Assembly: GCA_019359395.1 (NCBI GenBank)
Contig: JAHHHK010000003.1
Span: 124,001 to 188,000 of the forward strand
Direction: 5' to 3'
Source of the DNA: Komarekiella atlantica HA4396-MV6
Lineage (GTDB): Bacteria; Cyanobacteriota; Cyanobacteriia; Cyanobacteriales; Nostocaceae
DNA: 64,000 nt
A program made the position numbers and the translations under genes. This document shows positions 9,628 to 18,781 of this stretch, one piece after another (positions within the stretch are counted from its first letter, which is position 1; the number at the start of each line of letters is the position of its first letter). The notes under the pieces were generated by a model that saw only the letters and a list, made by a program, of their open reading frames with translations, was not told where the DNA came from and did no database searches.

Positions 9628-10713
9628 ATGAGAATTGCTCAAATTGCCCCATTATGGGAAAGAGTACCACCTCCCGCCTATGGTGGCATAGAGTTAGTGG
9701 TGGGGTTACTGACTGATGAATTAGTCAGACGAGGGCATGAAGTCACCCTATTTGCATCGGGAGATTCTATTAGTCTGGCGAAAATATTGTCAGTTCATCC
9801 CCGTGCCTTAAGACTTGATTCTACTATCAAAGATTGCAGTATCTATGAGATGCTGCAACTAGCTTCAGTGTATGAACGGGCACAAGAATTTGATATTATT
9901 CATTCTCATACGGGACACGGGCCACTAGCCTGTGCAAAGCTCGTTACAACTCCTACAGTTCATACATTGCATGGCATTTTTACCTCTGATAATGAAAAAA
10001 TATTTAGTTATGGGAAAAATCAACCCTTCGTTAGTATTTCTAATGCACAGCGGGAACCAAGGTTAGGGCTGAACTATTTAACGACAGTCTACAACGGGAT
10101 TGATATCAGCAGTTATAAGTTTTACGCTCAATCAGAAGATCCTCCATATCTGGCGTTTTTGGGTCGGATATCACCAGAGAAGGGAACGCACTTAGCTATA
10201 GAAATTGCCAAAAAAGCTGGTTGGAATTTGAAAATGGCAGGTAAAGTTGATGCTGTTGATGTGGAATACTTTGAAAAGGAAATCAAACCGCTGATTGACG
10301 GTGAGCAAATTGAGTATCTGGGTGAAGCTAACCATGAGCAAAAAAATACCCTCATGGGAGGTGCAGTAGCAACACTGTTTCCCATTACTTGGCGAGAACC
10401 GTTTGGGTTGGTGATGGTTGAGTCAATGGCTTCGGGTACTCCAGTAATTGCTATGAAACTGGGTTCTACTGAAGAGGTGATTTCTCACGGGAAGACAGGC
10501 TTTCTGTGCAATAACGTTCAAGAGTGCATCAGTGCTATTGATCAAGTAACAAAATTAGACCGCTATGCTTGTCGCAAGGATGTTGAAAACCGCTTTAGTA
10601 TTCAGAATATGACTGATGGCTATGAAGCGGTTTATCAACAAATCCTAGCAGATAAATTTGCTCAAAATGGGCATTTTCGCAGTTCGCTTGGTTTAGCTAA
10701 TAGTCCTACTTAG
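9628..10713 (+). CDS. Glycosyltransferase family 4
   Basis: 361 aa from the ATG at 9628, chosen because TAGGAG at 9615-9620 sits seven bases upstream; an in-frame TTG at 9607 would put the ribosome site inside the gene. The N-terminal Rossmann domain begins RIAQIAPLWERVPPPAYGG, with the glycine-rich acceptor/donor loop. The C-terminal domain has the GT4 signature EPFGLVMVESMASGTPVIA around residues 260-280, whose glutamates bind the nucleotide sugar. It retains the sugar anomeric configuration in this fold family. Acceptor and donor cannot be read; close relatives are annotated as WbuB- or sucrose-synthase-like GT4 enzymes. It stands alone, converging with the DUF1499 gene five bases past its stop. 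Confidence 0.9.
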   Translation: MRIAQIAPLWERVPPPAYGGIELVVGLLTDELVRRGHEVTLFASGDSISLAKILSVHPRALRLDSTIKDCSIYEMLQLASVYERAQEFDIIHSHTGHGPLACAKLVTTPTVHTLHGIFTSDNEKIFSYGKNQPFVSISNAQREPRLGLNYLTTVYNGIDISSYKFYAQSEDPPYLAFLGRISPEKGTHLAIEIAKKAGWNLKMAGKVDAVDVEYFEKEIKPLIDGEQIEYLGEANHEQKNTLMGGAVATLFPITWREPFGLVMVESMASGTPVIAMKLGSTEEVISHGKTGFLCNNVQECISAIDQVTKLDRYACRKDVENRFSIQNMTDGYEAVYQQILADKFAQNGHFRSSLGLANSPT

Positions 10714-10718
10714 TCAGT

Positions 10719-11111
10719 CTAAACTTTTTTCAAGTTCGCTCTAATTGTCTCTATGCGTTGACGATTGACACCCAAATCACTTTGACCTAACCGTGAGGCT
10801 GAGCGAACGTGAATCACATTAGTTTTTCGGTCTAGATAGAACTCTACATCATCTACAAATCCCATCAAAGCACTCTTGAATTCTGCATACAGATAATCCT
10901 GACTTTCAGTAATTATTTTAGTTCTAGGTAAGGATTGAATGATACCTTTAAGGGTAGCGATCGCTCCCTCTGAGTTAGATATGCTCAACGGTGCAATTTG
11001 ATGGGTTGCGTCTGAACTCTGACTAGAAACACAGTTAGGGGAGTTGGGACAGGGTGCTAATTTACCATTGCTAACACCTAAATTACTCGGTCGTTTGCCT
11101 GCAAAAACCAT
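10719..11111 (-). CDS. DUF1499 family protein
   Basis: 130 aa. The opening CPNSPNCVSSQ and the later MGFVDDVEFYL and VIHVRSASRLGQSDLGVNRQRIE are the recurring motifs of DUF1499, a small soluble family common in cyanobacteria and plastid-bearing algae. Function is unknown. The first Cys pair (CPNSPNC) is conserved in the family. The gene converges on the GT4 gene with only five bases between stop codons, so the two transcripts probably overlap. Confidence 0.85.
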   Translation of the reverse strand: MVFAGKRPSNLGVSNGKLAPCPNSPNCVSSQSSDATHQIAPLSISNSEGAIATLKGIIQSLPRTKIITESQDYLYAEFKSALMGFVDDVEFYLDRKTNVIHVRSASRLGQSDLGVNRQRIETIRANLKKV

Positions 11112-11359
11112 AATTATGTCTGTTTATATTTGAATAAATACACTGTCACATATTTAAGTTACTTGATGGGCGGTAGTTTAAAGTTTGTTTGTGCTGAGGG
11201 GCTATGAGTCTACTATTCCTATTTGCTTTGACAAATATCAGTGCGAGATAACAAAGCAATACATTAAATAATAATTGAGTACTCCATGTCCTAATTGAAG
11301 GAGTTCCCAAGATTGCTGTCTGCGATCGCACTTGCTTGATTACTGGTAAAATTTGCAGA

Positions 11360-12298
11360 ATGCGACAACTTTATCCAGCGATCAAACCTTATTTAGAAGG
11401 TAGTTTACAGGTTTCCAACCTTCATACTATCCATTTTGAAGAGTCTGGCAACCCGTTAGGCCAGCCTATTATTCTACTACATGGTGGCCCCGGTGGTGGA
11501 TGTCCACCTTTTTATCGACAATATTTTCACCCAGAAAAATGGCGGTTGGTGATGTTTGACCAACGCGGTTGTGGTCAAAGTACACCCCATGCTGAATTAC
11601 GAGAAAATACCACTTGGGATTTAGTAAATGATATTGAAAAACTGCGCGAACATTTAGGTATAGAAAAGTGGGTTGTCTTCGGTGGCAGTTGGGGTAGCAC
11701 TTTATCATTAGCCTATAGTCAAACCCATCCCTCTCGATGCGCGGGATTAATTCTTCGTGGCATCTTTATGTTGAGACAAAAAGAGTTGCGATGGTTCTAC
11801 CAAGAAGGTGCTAGCTATATTTTTCCTGAAGCTTGGGAAGAATATTTAAAACCAATTCCTATTGCTGAACGGGATGATTTGATTACTGCATATTACAAAC
11901 GCTTAAACAGTCCCGATTTAGAAATTCAATTGGCAGCAGCGCGTGCTTGGTCGATTTGGGAAGCCAGTACAAGTAGGCTTTTCTTAGATCCAGATCTGAT
12001 GCAAAAGTTTGGTGAGAGTGAATTTGCCTCAGCTTTTGCGCGAATTGAATGTCATTATTTTATTAATAAAGGATTTTTTGAAACAGAAGACCAATTACTT
12101 TTAAATATTGACCGCATCCGCCATATTCCTGCTGTAATTGTTCAGGGACGTTATGATATAGTTTGTCCGATGATATCAGCTTGGGAGTTACATCGCGCTT
12201 GGCCAGAGGCAGAATTTATTGTAGTTACTGATGCCGGACATTCGATGAGTGAACCAGGAATTACCAGTGTTTTAATTGAAGCAACAGATAACTTTTAA
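11360..12298 (+). CDS. pip: Proline iminopeptidase (alpha/beta hydrolase)
   Basis: 312 aa. Peptidase family S33: removes N-terminal proline from peptides, in the cytoplasm. HGGPGGG (residues 41-47) forms the oxyanion region, the nucleophile is Ser110 in GGSWGS, and the catalytic Asp and His are in GRYDIVCP and DAGHSMSE near the C-terminus. The length fits the family. I start at ATG 11360 (MRQLYPAIKPY, the conserved family opening); the TTG at 11336 extends the frame by eight residues with no support. HIP1 lies just upstream. The gene ends before a pair of 39-bp type repeats. Confidence 0.93.
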   Translation: MRQLYPAIKPYLEGSLQVSNLHTIHFEESGNPLGQPIILLHGGPGGGCPPFYRQYFHPEKWRLVMFDQRGCGQSTPHAELRENTTWDLVNDIEKLREHLGIEKWVVFGGSWGSTLSLAYSQTHPSRCAGLILRGIFMLRQKELRWFYQEGASYIFPEAWEEYLKPIPIAERDDLITAYYKRLNSPDLEIQLAAARAWSIWEASTSRLFLDPDLMQKFGESEFASAFARIECHYFINKGFFETEDQLLLNIDRIRHIPAVIVQGRYDIVCPMISAWELHRAWPEAEFIVVTDAGHSMSEPGITSVLIEATDNF

Positions 12299-12320
12299 CT
12301 TCTAGTTTGGAAAGTGCTGA

Positions 12321-12409
12321 GTCAAGAGTTAAGAGTACAGACGCGATTAATTGCGTCTGTACAAGAGTCAAGAAGTAGAGACGCGATTAATTGCGTCTGT
12401 ACAAGAGTT
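12321..12409. repeat. Two tandem copies of a palindromic ~39-bp (LTRR-like) repeat, diverged
   Basis: Two units share GACGCGATTAATTGCGTC inside GTAnAG...TGTACAAGAGT. One base differs from the perfect palindrome GACGCGATTAATCGCGTC seen at 28661 and 31009. It sits between the convergent ends of pip and the kinase gene at 12456. Confidence 0.8.
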
Positions 12410-12455
12410 AAAAGGTCAGTATTTATTCCCTTGTGCTCCCCTGCTTCCCTGTCTC

Positions 12456-13904
12456 CTAACTCATAACTCCTGATTTCTGCTGACTGCTAACTTCCAAAGG
12501 TAGGAAAATAGTCAACACTTCGCCATAATGTGGACGCTGACGTACAATTAGTTTTCCACCGATCGCCTGAAATAGATGCTTAGTGGCAGCAATATTTAAA
12601 CTAATCGTACCTGTTTCCGGTTGGAACATCAGCAGTTGACCAAGAGCTTTACGAATTGGCGGCGGTGCGGGTGTAGCAGGTTTACTTGTGTCTTTGCACT
12701 GGAGAGGCGATAGTTGTAACTTTAGTTGATCTCCTGCTGGGATAACCTGAACTTGAATATGGCTACCAGATGGTAAGCTGCGGGTAAAATTCTCCATCAA
12801 ACCAGTGAGTACCTGATCTAGCATGGTGGGATTGCTCACCACTGTTGGTAATTGCTGAGGTAAAACAACATCCAAAGTCAAGTTTCGCCGATGTGCTGCT
12901 TGTTGCCAACGGGGAATGCTCTGCTGCAACACTTGATCCAAAGACATTGGTGTGAGTTGAGTTCTTGAAGATTTTGTTGAGGCAGAAGTTTCTAGTTCTG
13001 CGGCTTTAAACAGCAACTCCATTCGGTCAATTTGCTCGGTACACTCGTGATCAATTATCTCTAAGCGACTCAGCACGTTTGCAGGTAAGTCCCGCCGCTT
13101 TAGCAGTAAGCGCGTCATGGTGCGAATCGTTGTCAAAGGGGTGCGGACTTCGTGAGCAAAGGCCTGGAGTAATTCGACATCGGGACGGGAAGACGGGGAA
13201 GAGGGGAGAGGAGGAGGAGAGAGAGGGAGATTTTCGGTGTCGGCTTCTGGTTCTGGTAATTGTTGAAGTAGTAACTGGCTAAACTGGATTACGGTACGGT
13301 AATCTGGTGCAACTGGTAAATACTTTTGTACTAATGCATCTAAATCGACGAAAAATTCTGGATTAGTCAGCATTACCCGTGCTCCTAGCGATCGCCACGC
13401 CTGCTGTACTACTTCTGGCTCAAAAGAAAATGAAAACGTTTTTTTGCCATTTTTGTGTTCTGCTAAAACCAGCACTAATCTAAATTTTTCTGTAAAAACT
13501 AGGCAAAACTGCTCAGACGCCAGTGGATCGGCAGGTAATAAACCGAGGACTGATTCTTGAGGAGTAATTTCATCTACAGTTGCGTTGGCGTAGCCCGCCG
13601 CAGGCATCGCAACTGGCATTTGAAATGGCATTAATGCCAAAGGGTTAAATGGTTTTGCTGTAAAAGTTACCGTCTGCAAGCTTTGAGTCAATCTTGGCTG
13701 ACTAAACAGGGGTGCTGGTGCAGTTAAAACTAATCCTTGGGTGGCGTCAGATGAAACAGTTGCTAAAGTATTTAATAGCAGATGTTCTGTCGCTGCTAAG
13801 CTGACACGCCATTGCCGCTCTGCTTTAGCAGGTGAACATTCAACCACACTTGATTGACTTTCGGCTAAAACTTCACTTAGACTCGGCAAGATCCATTTGT
13901 ACAC
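12456..13904 (-). CDS. Histidine-kinase-like protein with intact H-box and degenerate ATPase domain
   Basis: 482 aa. The dimerisation/phosphoacceptor helix is clear: FAHEVRTPLTTIRTM with His251. Downstream, NPTMLDQVLTGLMENF resembles an N-box, but a DxGxG G1 box and a good G2 box are not visible, so ATP binding may be weak or lost. The N-terminal 220 residues show no PAS, GAF or transmembrane segment that I recognise. A Pro/Ser-rich linker (residues about 226-241) is encoded by low-complexity DNA at 13183-13230 that resembles dispersed repeat text. It is divergent from xseA and has no adjacent response regulator. A cytoplasmic sensor or a phosphotransfer partner is possible; role not established. 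Confidence 0.75.
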   Translation of the reverse strand: MYKWILPSLSEVLAESQSSVVECSPAKAERQWRVSLAATEHLLLNTLATVSSDATQGLVLTAPAPLFSQPRLTQSLQTVTFTAKPFNPLALMPFQMPVAMPAAGYANATVDEITPQESVLGLLPADPLASEQFCLVFTEKFRLVLVLAEHKNGKKTFSFSFEPEVVQQAWRSLGARVMLTNPEFFVDLDALVQKYLPVAPDYRTVIQFSQLLLQQLPEPEADTENLPLSPPPLPSSPSSRPDVELLQAFAHEVRTPLTTIRTMTRLLLKRRDLPANVLSRLEIIDHECTEQIDRMELLFKAAELETSASTKSSRTQLTPMSLDQVLQQSIPRWQQAAHRRNLTLDVVLPQQLPTVVSNPTMLDQVLTGLMENFTRSLPSGSHIQVQVIPAGDQLKLQLSPLQCKDTSKPATPAPPPIRKALGQLLMFQPETGTISLNIAATKHLFQAIGGKLIVRQRPHYGEVLTIFLPLEVSSQQKSGVMS

Positions 13905-14418
13905 AGATTTTCACCCCTTGACTCAACAGCAACTAACAGCATATAGGGTAGGCATTTCACTACTAATTACGAGGTTATATTCATTTGTGTACTCGTAACA
14001 GTCGTAGAACCGAACAATTCGGGCGCAATTTCCCCTGTTATTAATCATTAGTCCAAAGTTCATCGGGTGGCGTGCCCAGAATTCCCCAACTTACTGTAAT
14101 GGGCGCTCCGGGACTGGGGATTGGGTACTGGGGACTGGGTACTGGGGACTGAGGACACTTAGACAAGCCGCTCTACTGCCGCGTAGTCGAAACTCAGTGT
14201 ATCGCTGGGTACTGGGGACTAGGAAAGAAAATATAGTTAAGATTTGGTTGGGGTATGAATCCACATACTTATCTTCTCAGTCCCCAGTCCCATTTTCATT
14301 GAAAGCGGTGGCAAAGCTCCTTTCTTGGTGGGTGTTGTTGGAACTCAGCCGTTTGGGGTCTGGTTTTTGATGAAAAATGCTAAAATCGCTCCAGCACTAA
14401 TGCTTTCAGGCATCTTTG
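13905..14418. other. Divergent promoter region with low-complexity repeats
   Basis: No gene. Repeats of the GGTACTGGGGACTG type lie at 14112-14153 and 14205-14221, with inverted counterparts (CAGTCCCCAGTCCC) at 14278-14291. Palindromic repeat text with GCCGCTCTACTGCCGC is at 14167-14182. The rest should hold promoters for xseA and the kinase-like gene, but no clear boxes are visible. Confidence 0.5.
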
Positions 14419-15651
14419 ATGACTTTCGACGTTCCCGAATCTCTAATTCTCGATACAGCGCTTTCAGTAGCCGGGTTAACTGACTATATCCGCTTGCTGT
14501 TAGAGCAAGATGAGCAGTTACGGCAAGTTTGGGTTACTGGCGAAGTTTCCAGTGCTAACCATCATCGCAGTGGATTATTTTTTACGCTGCAAGATACCGA
14601 TGGTACAGCAGGAATTAAGTGTGTTGTGTGGAATAGCCAAGTAGCAAAACTCGCGCAAATGCCGATTCCTGGTGAGCAGTTAATTATCTTGGGTAGTATT
14701 CGAGTATATCCGCAAAGGGGAGAGTATCAGTTATCAGTTTGGCAGGCTTTACCTGCTGGTGTTGGTTTGCAGGCATTGCGTTATCAACAACTGAAAAATC
14801 GCTTGCTAGCTGAGGGGTTGTTTGACGCTCAAAGAAAGCGATCGCTCCCCCCTCATCCCCAAACGATCGCCGTCGTTACTTCACCGACTGCTGCGGCTTG
14901 GGGCGATATTCAAAAAACCCTCAAGCAAAGGTATCCCGGTTTACACGTTTTATTTTCTCCCGCCATAGTCCAAGGCGAGCAAGCACCAGAATCTATAGTT
15001 AAAGCAATTGAGCGGGTGGAACGAGATGGACGTGCCGAGGTGCTAATTTTATCGCGGGGAGGTGGCGCGGTTGAAGAATTGGCTTGCTTTAATGATGAGC
15101 GGGTGGTGCGATCGGTTGCTAATTGTGCAATTCCCGTAATTACTGGTATTGGTCATCAAAGAGATGAGTCTTTGGTAGATTTAGTTGCAGATGCGTGTGT
15201 GCATACACCAACTGCGGCGGCAGAAAAGGTTGTACCGGCAATATCAGAGTTGTATGCTGAGCATCGGCAGAGAGTTGCGGCTTTGCATCAGGTGATGCTT
15301 TTCTCTGAGGAAACTGCTCTTAATCAACTGCAAGTGTTACGAAACCGTTTGCGACGTTTGCGCTTAGATCGACAAGTGCAGCAAGAGGCGCAGCAGCTAG
15401 CTTGGAAGCGTCAGCAATTGGTGCAAGTGACAATGGGGCGATCGCAGCAAGCAACGCAACATTTAGAAATGTTACGGCAAAAGTTGGCAAGTCTTGACCC
15501 GAAAGCAGTGTTACAGCGTGGTTATGCGGTGGTGAGACAGGAAGATGGGGCGATCGCTCGTTCTACTGCTGAGTTGGCTGTAGGACAAGATTTGTTGATT
15601 CAATTGGCACAAGGTGAGGTTAAAGTGAAAGTTACAGAAGTTAAGAATTAA
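14419..15651 (+). CDS. xseA: Exodeoxyribonuclease VII large subunit
   Basis: 410 aa. Catalytic subunit of the enzyme that degrades single-stranded DNA to oligonucleotides. The OB-fold ssDNA-binding domain occupies about residues 15-110 (VWVTGEVSSANHHRSGLFFTLQD). The nuclease domain follows with VVTSPTAAAWGDIQ, SRGGGAVEELACFNDERV and TGIGHQRDESLVDLVAD, then a helical region (about 280-370) that binds the small subunits. The ATG at 14419 is used; a TTG directly before it adds one codon. xseB starts 27 bases after its stop, so the two are co-transcribed. Confidence 0.96.
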   Translation: MTFDVPESLILDTALSVAGLTDYIRLLLEQDEQLRQVWVTGEVSSANHHRSGLFFTLQDTDGTAGIKCVVWNSQVAKLAQMPIPGEQLIILGSIRVYPQRGEYQLSVWQALPAGVGLQALRYQQLKNRLLAEGLFDAQRKRSLPPHPQTIAVVTSPTAAAWGDIQKTLKQRYPGLHVLFSPAIVQGEQAPESIVKAIERVERDGRAEVLILSRGGGAVEELACFNDERVVRSVANCAIPVITGIGHQRDESLVDLVADACVHTPTAAAEKVVPAISELYAEHRQRVAALHQVMLFSEETALNQLQVLRNRLRRLRLDRQVQQEAQQLAWKRQQLVQVTMGRSQQATQHLEMLRQKLASLDPKAVLQRGYAVVRQEDGAIARSTAELAVGQDLLIQLAQGEVKVKVTEVKN

Positions 15652-15678
15652 TGCACCGTCAAGGATGCCAAAGGTTGA

Positions 15679-15912
15679 ATGGTTAAACGTAAGAGTGCTG
15701 CAAGTTCTGATTCAATGGAGGGTTGGAATTATGAGGCTAAGGTTATGGAAATCGAAGGAATCATTGCTCGCATTGAAGCGGGTGAATTAGAACTAGCAGA
15801 GGTGTTTGACCAATTTGCTAGCGCCGTTGAGTATTTACGTCAGTGTGAAACTTTTTTGCAGCAACGACAGCAACAGGTAAATTTGTTGATGGAAACGTTG
15901 AACGATGAGTAG
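15679..15912 (+). CDS. xseB: Exodeoxyribonuclease VII small subunit
   Basis: 77 aa, the usual size. The helical-hairpin motif is clear: [20 protein letters not shown] followed by a second helix ending in a Gln-rich stretch. Several copies bind the coiled region of XseA. Start at ATG 15679; an internal ATG (MEGWNYEAK) at 15715 would also give a normal-length subunit, as the first twelve residues are basic and Ser-rich and not typical of the family. Confidence 0.93.
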   Translation: MVKRKSAASSDSMEGWNYEAKVMEIEGIIARIEAGELELAEVFDQFASAVEYLRQCETFLQQRQQQVNLLMETLNDE

Positions 15913-15919
15913 AGATATT

Positions 15920-16699
15920 CTAGTTACTTTTTAACTGTTGAACAAACGCTTCATGCTCAACTGAACTTAACCCTTTCTGTAACACCGCCAACACCTGTTG
16001 CATATTTCCTGTAACTAATGCTGAGACATCAAGCCACAATCCTGGTAAAACTTGACTTTGAATGATGCCTGATGCATTTGGTACTAGTGCTACATATTCA
16101 CCATTCTGCAAGCTGAACCAACTCACGGTGCTTTCAAAAACTTGCCAAACAATATACTCCTGGATGCCATTGCGACGGTAGGCACGTTTTTTATCATATA
16201 AGTCTTTGGTTGCGCTACTGGCAGCAACTTCTGCTACTAGTTCTGGCGCACCTTCCACATAACCATCAGTACTTAAATTAGATGATCCACCACAGGCTGC
16301 ATCAATTAACAAAATGGCATCTGGTTGGGGTTCATTATCTAAATCTAGCCGTACAGTTGGATTATCACCTAGCCTAACACCGGGCGTAGCTACTTTATAA
16401 TTTCCCAGCCAAATCATCAAATCACCATGCGGTTCGGCGTGGGGTTCAAAACGCAAGGGGGATGCCACGTAAACGACTCCTTCAATTAATTCGGCTTTCT
16501 TGAGATTAGGCATAGCGGTGTAGCGGCGCTCAAATTCAAAGCGTGTGAGGCGATCGCCACTCTCAAGAGGCGGAATGTAAACAGGGGAATTGATTGGAGT
16601 CGGATGTTGTGGAGACGTGTTAACCACGATCGCAGCTGGTAGAGATGAGTAAGTTAATTTTACCGCAGTGCATTGATGTTCAATGAGGATGTTCGGCAA
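15920..16699 (-). CDS. Uma2 family (DUF820) putative nuclease
   Basis: 259 aa, longer than the usual ~190-200 because of about 45 residues before the first conserved block (LTRFEFERRY). Uma2 proteins have a PD-(D/E)XK-like fold. Visible here are LDLDNEPQPDAILLID (the Asp motif), APELVAEVAASS (the Glu strand) and the closing KKRAYRRNGIQEYIVW. The biological role of the family, which is greatly expanded in cyanobacteria, is not settled. A GTG within the first 30 codons could be the true start. It converges with xseB, eight bases apart. Confidence 0.82.
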   Translation of the reverse strand: MPNILIEHQCTAVKLTYSSLPAAIVVNTSPQHPTPINSPVYIPPLESGDRLTRFEFERRYTAMPNLKKAELIEGVVYVASPLRFEPHAEPHGDLMIWLGNYKVATPGVRLGDNPTVRLDLDNEPQPDAILLIDAACGGSSNLSTDGYVEGAPELVAEVAASSATKDLYDKKRAYRRNGIQEYIVWQVFESTVSWFSLQNGEYVALVPNASGIIQSQVLPGLWLDVSALVTGNMQQVLAVLQKGLSSVEHEAFVQQLKSN

Positions 16700-16764
16700 C
16701 AGACAAGATCCAGCGATTTTTGGCGTTGCATCATCAGTCTATCGAGGCGATCGCTAAAACTAAA

Positions 16765-17499
16765 TTAAGCTTCTAAAATTTGGATTTCATCAAGTTGATT
16801 AATTACCACATCCGCACCTTGGACATTCTCTGACTTACCTACCCAAGTGATACCAATACAACCTGCGGCTTTGGCGTTACGCGCCATTTGCATATCCCCA
16901 ACAGAATCTCCTACCATCAGCGTAGCGCCCGGCTCAACTCCTAAAGCTTGACAAGCTTGCAAAAATAGTATGGGGTCTGGTTTACTTGGCCCCTCATCTA
17001 CTCCCATTTCTAGCTGGATGTAATCGCTTAATTGGTGATCTGCAACAAATTTACGCACTTCTTGCGTTGTCGCTGCTGAGAGGATGCCAAGTTTGAGTCC
17101 TGTTTCCCGAAGATATTTCAATACTTCCAAACTACCTACAAACAGAGGTGAAGGAGTTCTTCCAATGTATTTTTCAGCTTCATCCAAAGCTTGACGAGCT
17201 ATTGTTAAGGACTCAAACCATCCCCTACCAATTTCAGCAATATATGCAGCAGCCGCAACTTCTGTTTCACGACGACTTGCCACCGAGATTAAACCCGCTG
17301 GATCTAGATTATTACCATTGATACCGAATGCCATTAATAGGGGTTCGCCAATTCCAGGAATTTGAGCGTCTATTAACCGTGCTGCTTTTTGTGCTAGCGA
17401 TCGCAAATAAGTTTCTGAATCTTCTAAAGTACCGTTTTTATCAAATAAAATTGCTTGGATATTTGAAAACGTAATCTTTCCACATTTAATAGTTACCAA
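16765..17499 (-). CDS. HAD family hydrolase (phosphoglycolate-phosphatase-like)
   Basis: 244 aa. HAD motif I reads ILFDKNGTLEDSE, motif II is in LGILSAA, the conserved Lys is in SKPDPILF and motif III is VGDSVGDMQMA. The cap domain is helical and lies between motifs I and II, as in subfamily IA phosphatases. The second acidic residue of motif I, normally Asp in phosphatases (DxDGT), is Asn here (DKNGT), which should affect the general acid/base step. A small phosphoester substrate is likely but not readable. No operon partner is obvious; the gene lies between a Uma2 gene and rps1. Confidence 0.85.
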   Translation of the reverse strand: MVTIKCGKITFSNIQAILFDKNGTLEDSETYLRSLAQKAARLIDAQIPGIGEPLLMAFGINGNNLDPAGLISVASRRETEVAAAAYIAEIGRGWFESLTIARQALDEAEKYIGRTPSPLFVGSLEVLKYLRETGLKLGILSAATTQEVRKFVADHQLSDYIQLEMGVDEGPSKPDPILFLQACQALGVEPGATLMVGDSVGDMQMARNAKAAGCIGITWVGKSENVQGADVVINQLDEIQILEA

Positions 17500-17563
17500 A
17501 AGATTCTACCCCGCTGATTAATTTATAAAGTTTTATCCCTAACTTTTAGCAAGTTTATATCAT

Positions 17564-17590
17564 AAAAAAAGAGGGATATCCCCTCTTTTT
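17564..17590 (-). terminator. Rho-independent terminator after rps1
   Basis: Perfect stem AAAAGAGGG / CCCTCTTTT around an ATATC-type loop, with a T-run on the minus strand. It lies 49 bases beyond the rps1 stop codon and may also stop any transcript running the other way. Confidence 0.85.
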
Positions 17591-17638
17591 ACTATGCTTT
17601 GATACTTTTAATTACAGACAAGTAAAACTATAAATGTA

Positions 17639-18781
17639 TTACTCTTCAATAGCTACTGGAATTTCTTCTTCAGTTTCGGTTGCGGCTGGAACTTCTTGAG
17701 CTACTGCTGAAATATTTTCTTCAGTTTCGGTTGCGGCTGGAACTTCTTGAGCTACTGCTGAAATATTTTCTTCAGTTGCAGTTGGAATCTCTTCTTCAGC
17801 TTCTTCCATTGCAGATGGAATATCTTCTTCAGCTATAGCATCAGCTTCCGCAGGCGCAGCAGGTGTAGCTGTAATACCTTGCTGTTTAGCTAGTAGCTGT
17901 TCTCGATACTTAGCAGCCATTTCTTCGGCTTTATCATAAACCAAATCGCGGTTTTTAATCATGTCACCGGGTTCTGGTTCTAACTGCTTGGTAGAAAGGG
18001 AAATTCGACCTCTTTCTGCATCCAAATCAATGATCATCACTTTGACTTCATCATTGACATTGAATACGCTGTGAGGTGTATCAATATGTTCGTGAGAAAT
18101 CTCAGAGATGTGCAGTAGGCCACTAACACCGCCAATATCGATAAACGCACCGTATGGTTTGATGCCACGAACCGTACCAATTACTACTTCGCCGACTTCC
18201 AAGCGGTTCATCTTGCGCTCAACTAACGCGCGACGATGAGATAGAACTAGGCGGTTACGTTCTTCATCTACTTCTAAGAATTTTAAGGGTAGTTCTTCAC
18301 CTACCAATTCTTCTTTAGGTTTGCGAGTGCTGATGTGGGAACCGGGGATAAAGCCACGTAAACCCTCAATTCTTACCAATGCTCCCCCGCGATTGGTAGC
18401 AAATACACCAGAACGGACAGTTGCATCTTCTGCTTGCAACTGCCGCACACGCTCCCAAGCCCGCATGTATTCAATACGGCGAATGGAAAGAGTTAATTGA
18501 CCATCTTCGTTTTCATCGGTGAGAATGAAAAATTCTCGTGTTTCATTCGACTGTAAGACTTCTTCCGGGCTGTCTACCCGGTTAATAGACATTTCCTGTA
18601 TAGGTATATATGCTGCTGTTTTAGCACCAATGTCAATCAGAGCGCCGCGCGGCTCTATACTGAAAACTGTTCCTGGCACTATATCACCAGGGCTAAAATG
18701 ATAGTCGTATTTGTCAAGTAGAGCAGCGAAATCTTCGTGAGTAAATCCAATTTCTGTAGCGGTTAAATTCTGATTGACCAT
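17639..18781 (-). CDS. rpsA: 30S ribosomal protein S1 (three S1 domains, acidic repeat tail)
   Basis: 380 aa. Binds mRNA on the small ribosomal subunit and helps initiation. Three S1 RNA-binding domains are visible: about residues 30-105 (VPGTVFSIEPRGALIDIG), 115-185 (GVFATNRGGALVRIEGLRG) and 195-270 (VIGTVRGIKPYGAFIDIG), the cyanobacterial/plastid Rps1a layout rather than the six-domain form. Residues from about 308 to the end are a Glu/Ala-rich acidic tail with two tandem 17-residue units (EENISAVAQEVPAATET), encoded by an almost exact 51-bp duplication near 17668-17770. ATG 18781 is the conserved opening (MVNQNLTATEIGFTHEDF). A small ORF overlaps the start by 19 bases. Confidence 0.96.
   Translation of the reverse strand: MVNQNLTATEIGFTHEDFAALLDKYDYHFSPGDIVPGTVFSIEPRGALIDIGAKTAAYIPIQEMSINRVDSPEEVLQSNETREFFILTDENEDGQLTLSIRRIEYMRAWERVRQLQAEDATVRSGVFATNRGGALVRIEGLRGFIPGSHISTRKPKEELVGEELPLKFLEVDEERNRLVLSHRRALVERKMNRLEVGEVVIGTVRGIKPYGAFIDIGGVSGLLHISEISHEHIDTPHSVFNVNDEVKVMIIDLDAERGRISLSTKQLEPEPGDMIKNRDLVYDKAEEMAAKYREQLLAKQQGITATPAAPAEADAIAEEDIPSAMEEAEEEIPTATEENISAVAQEVPAATETEENISAVAQEVPAATETEEEIPVAIEE

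Noticed and set aside
11146-11331. 61-codon minus-strand frame between DUF1499 and pip
   Set aside because: One hydrophobic stretch only; overlaps the region just before pip and has no ribosome site. Possible, but not supported.
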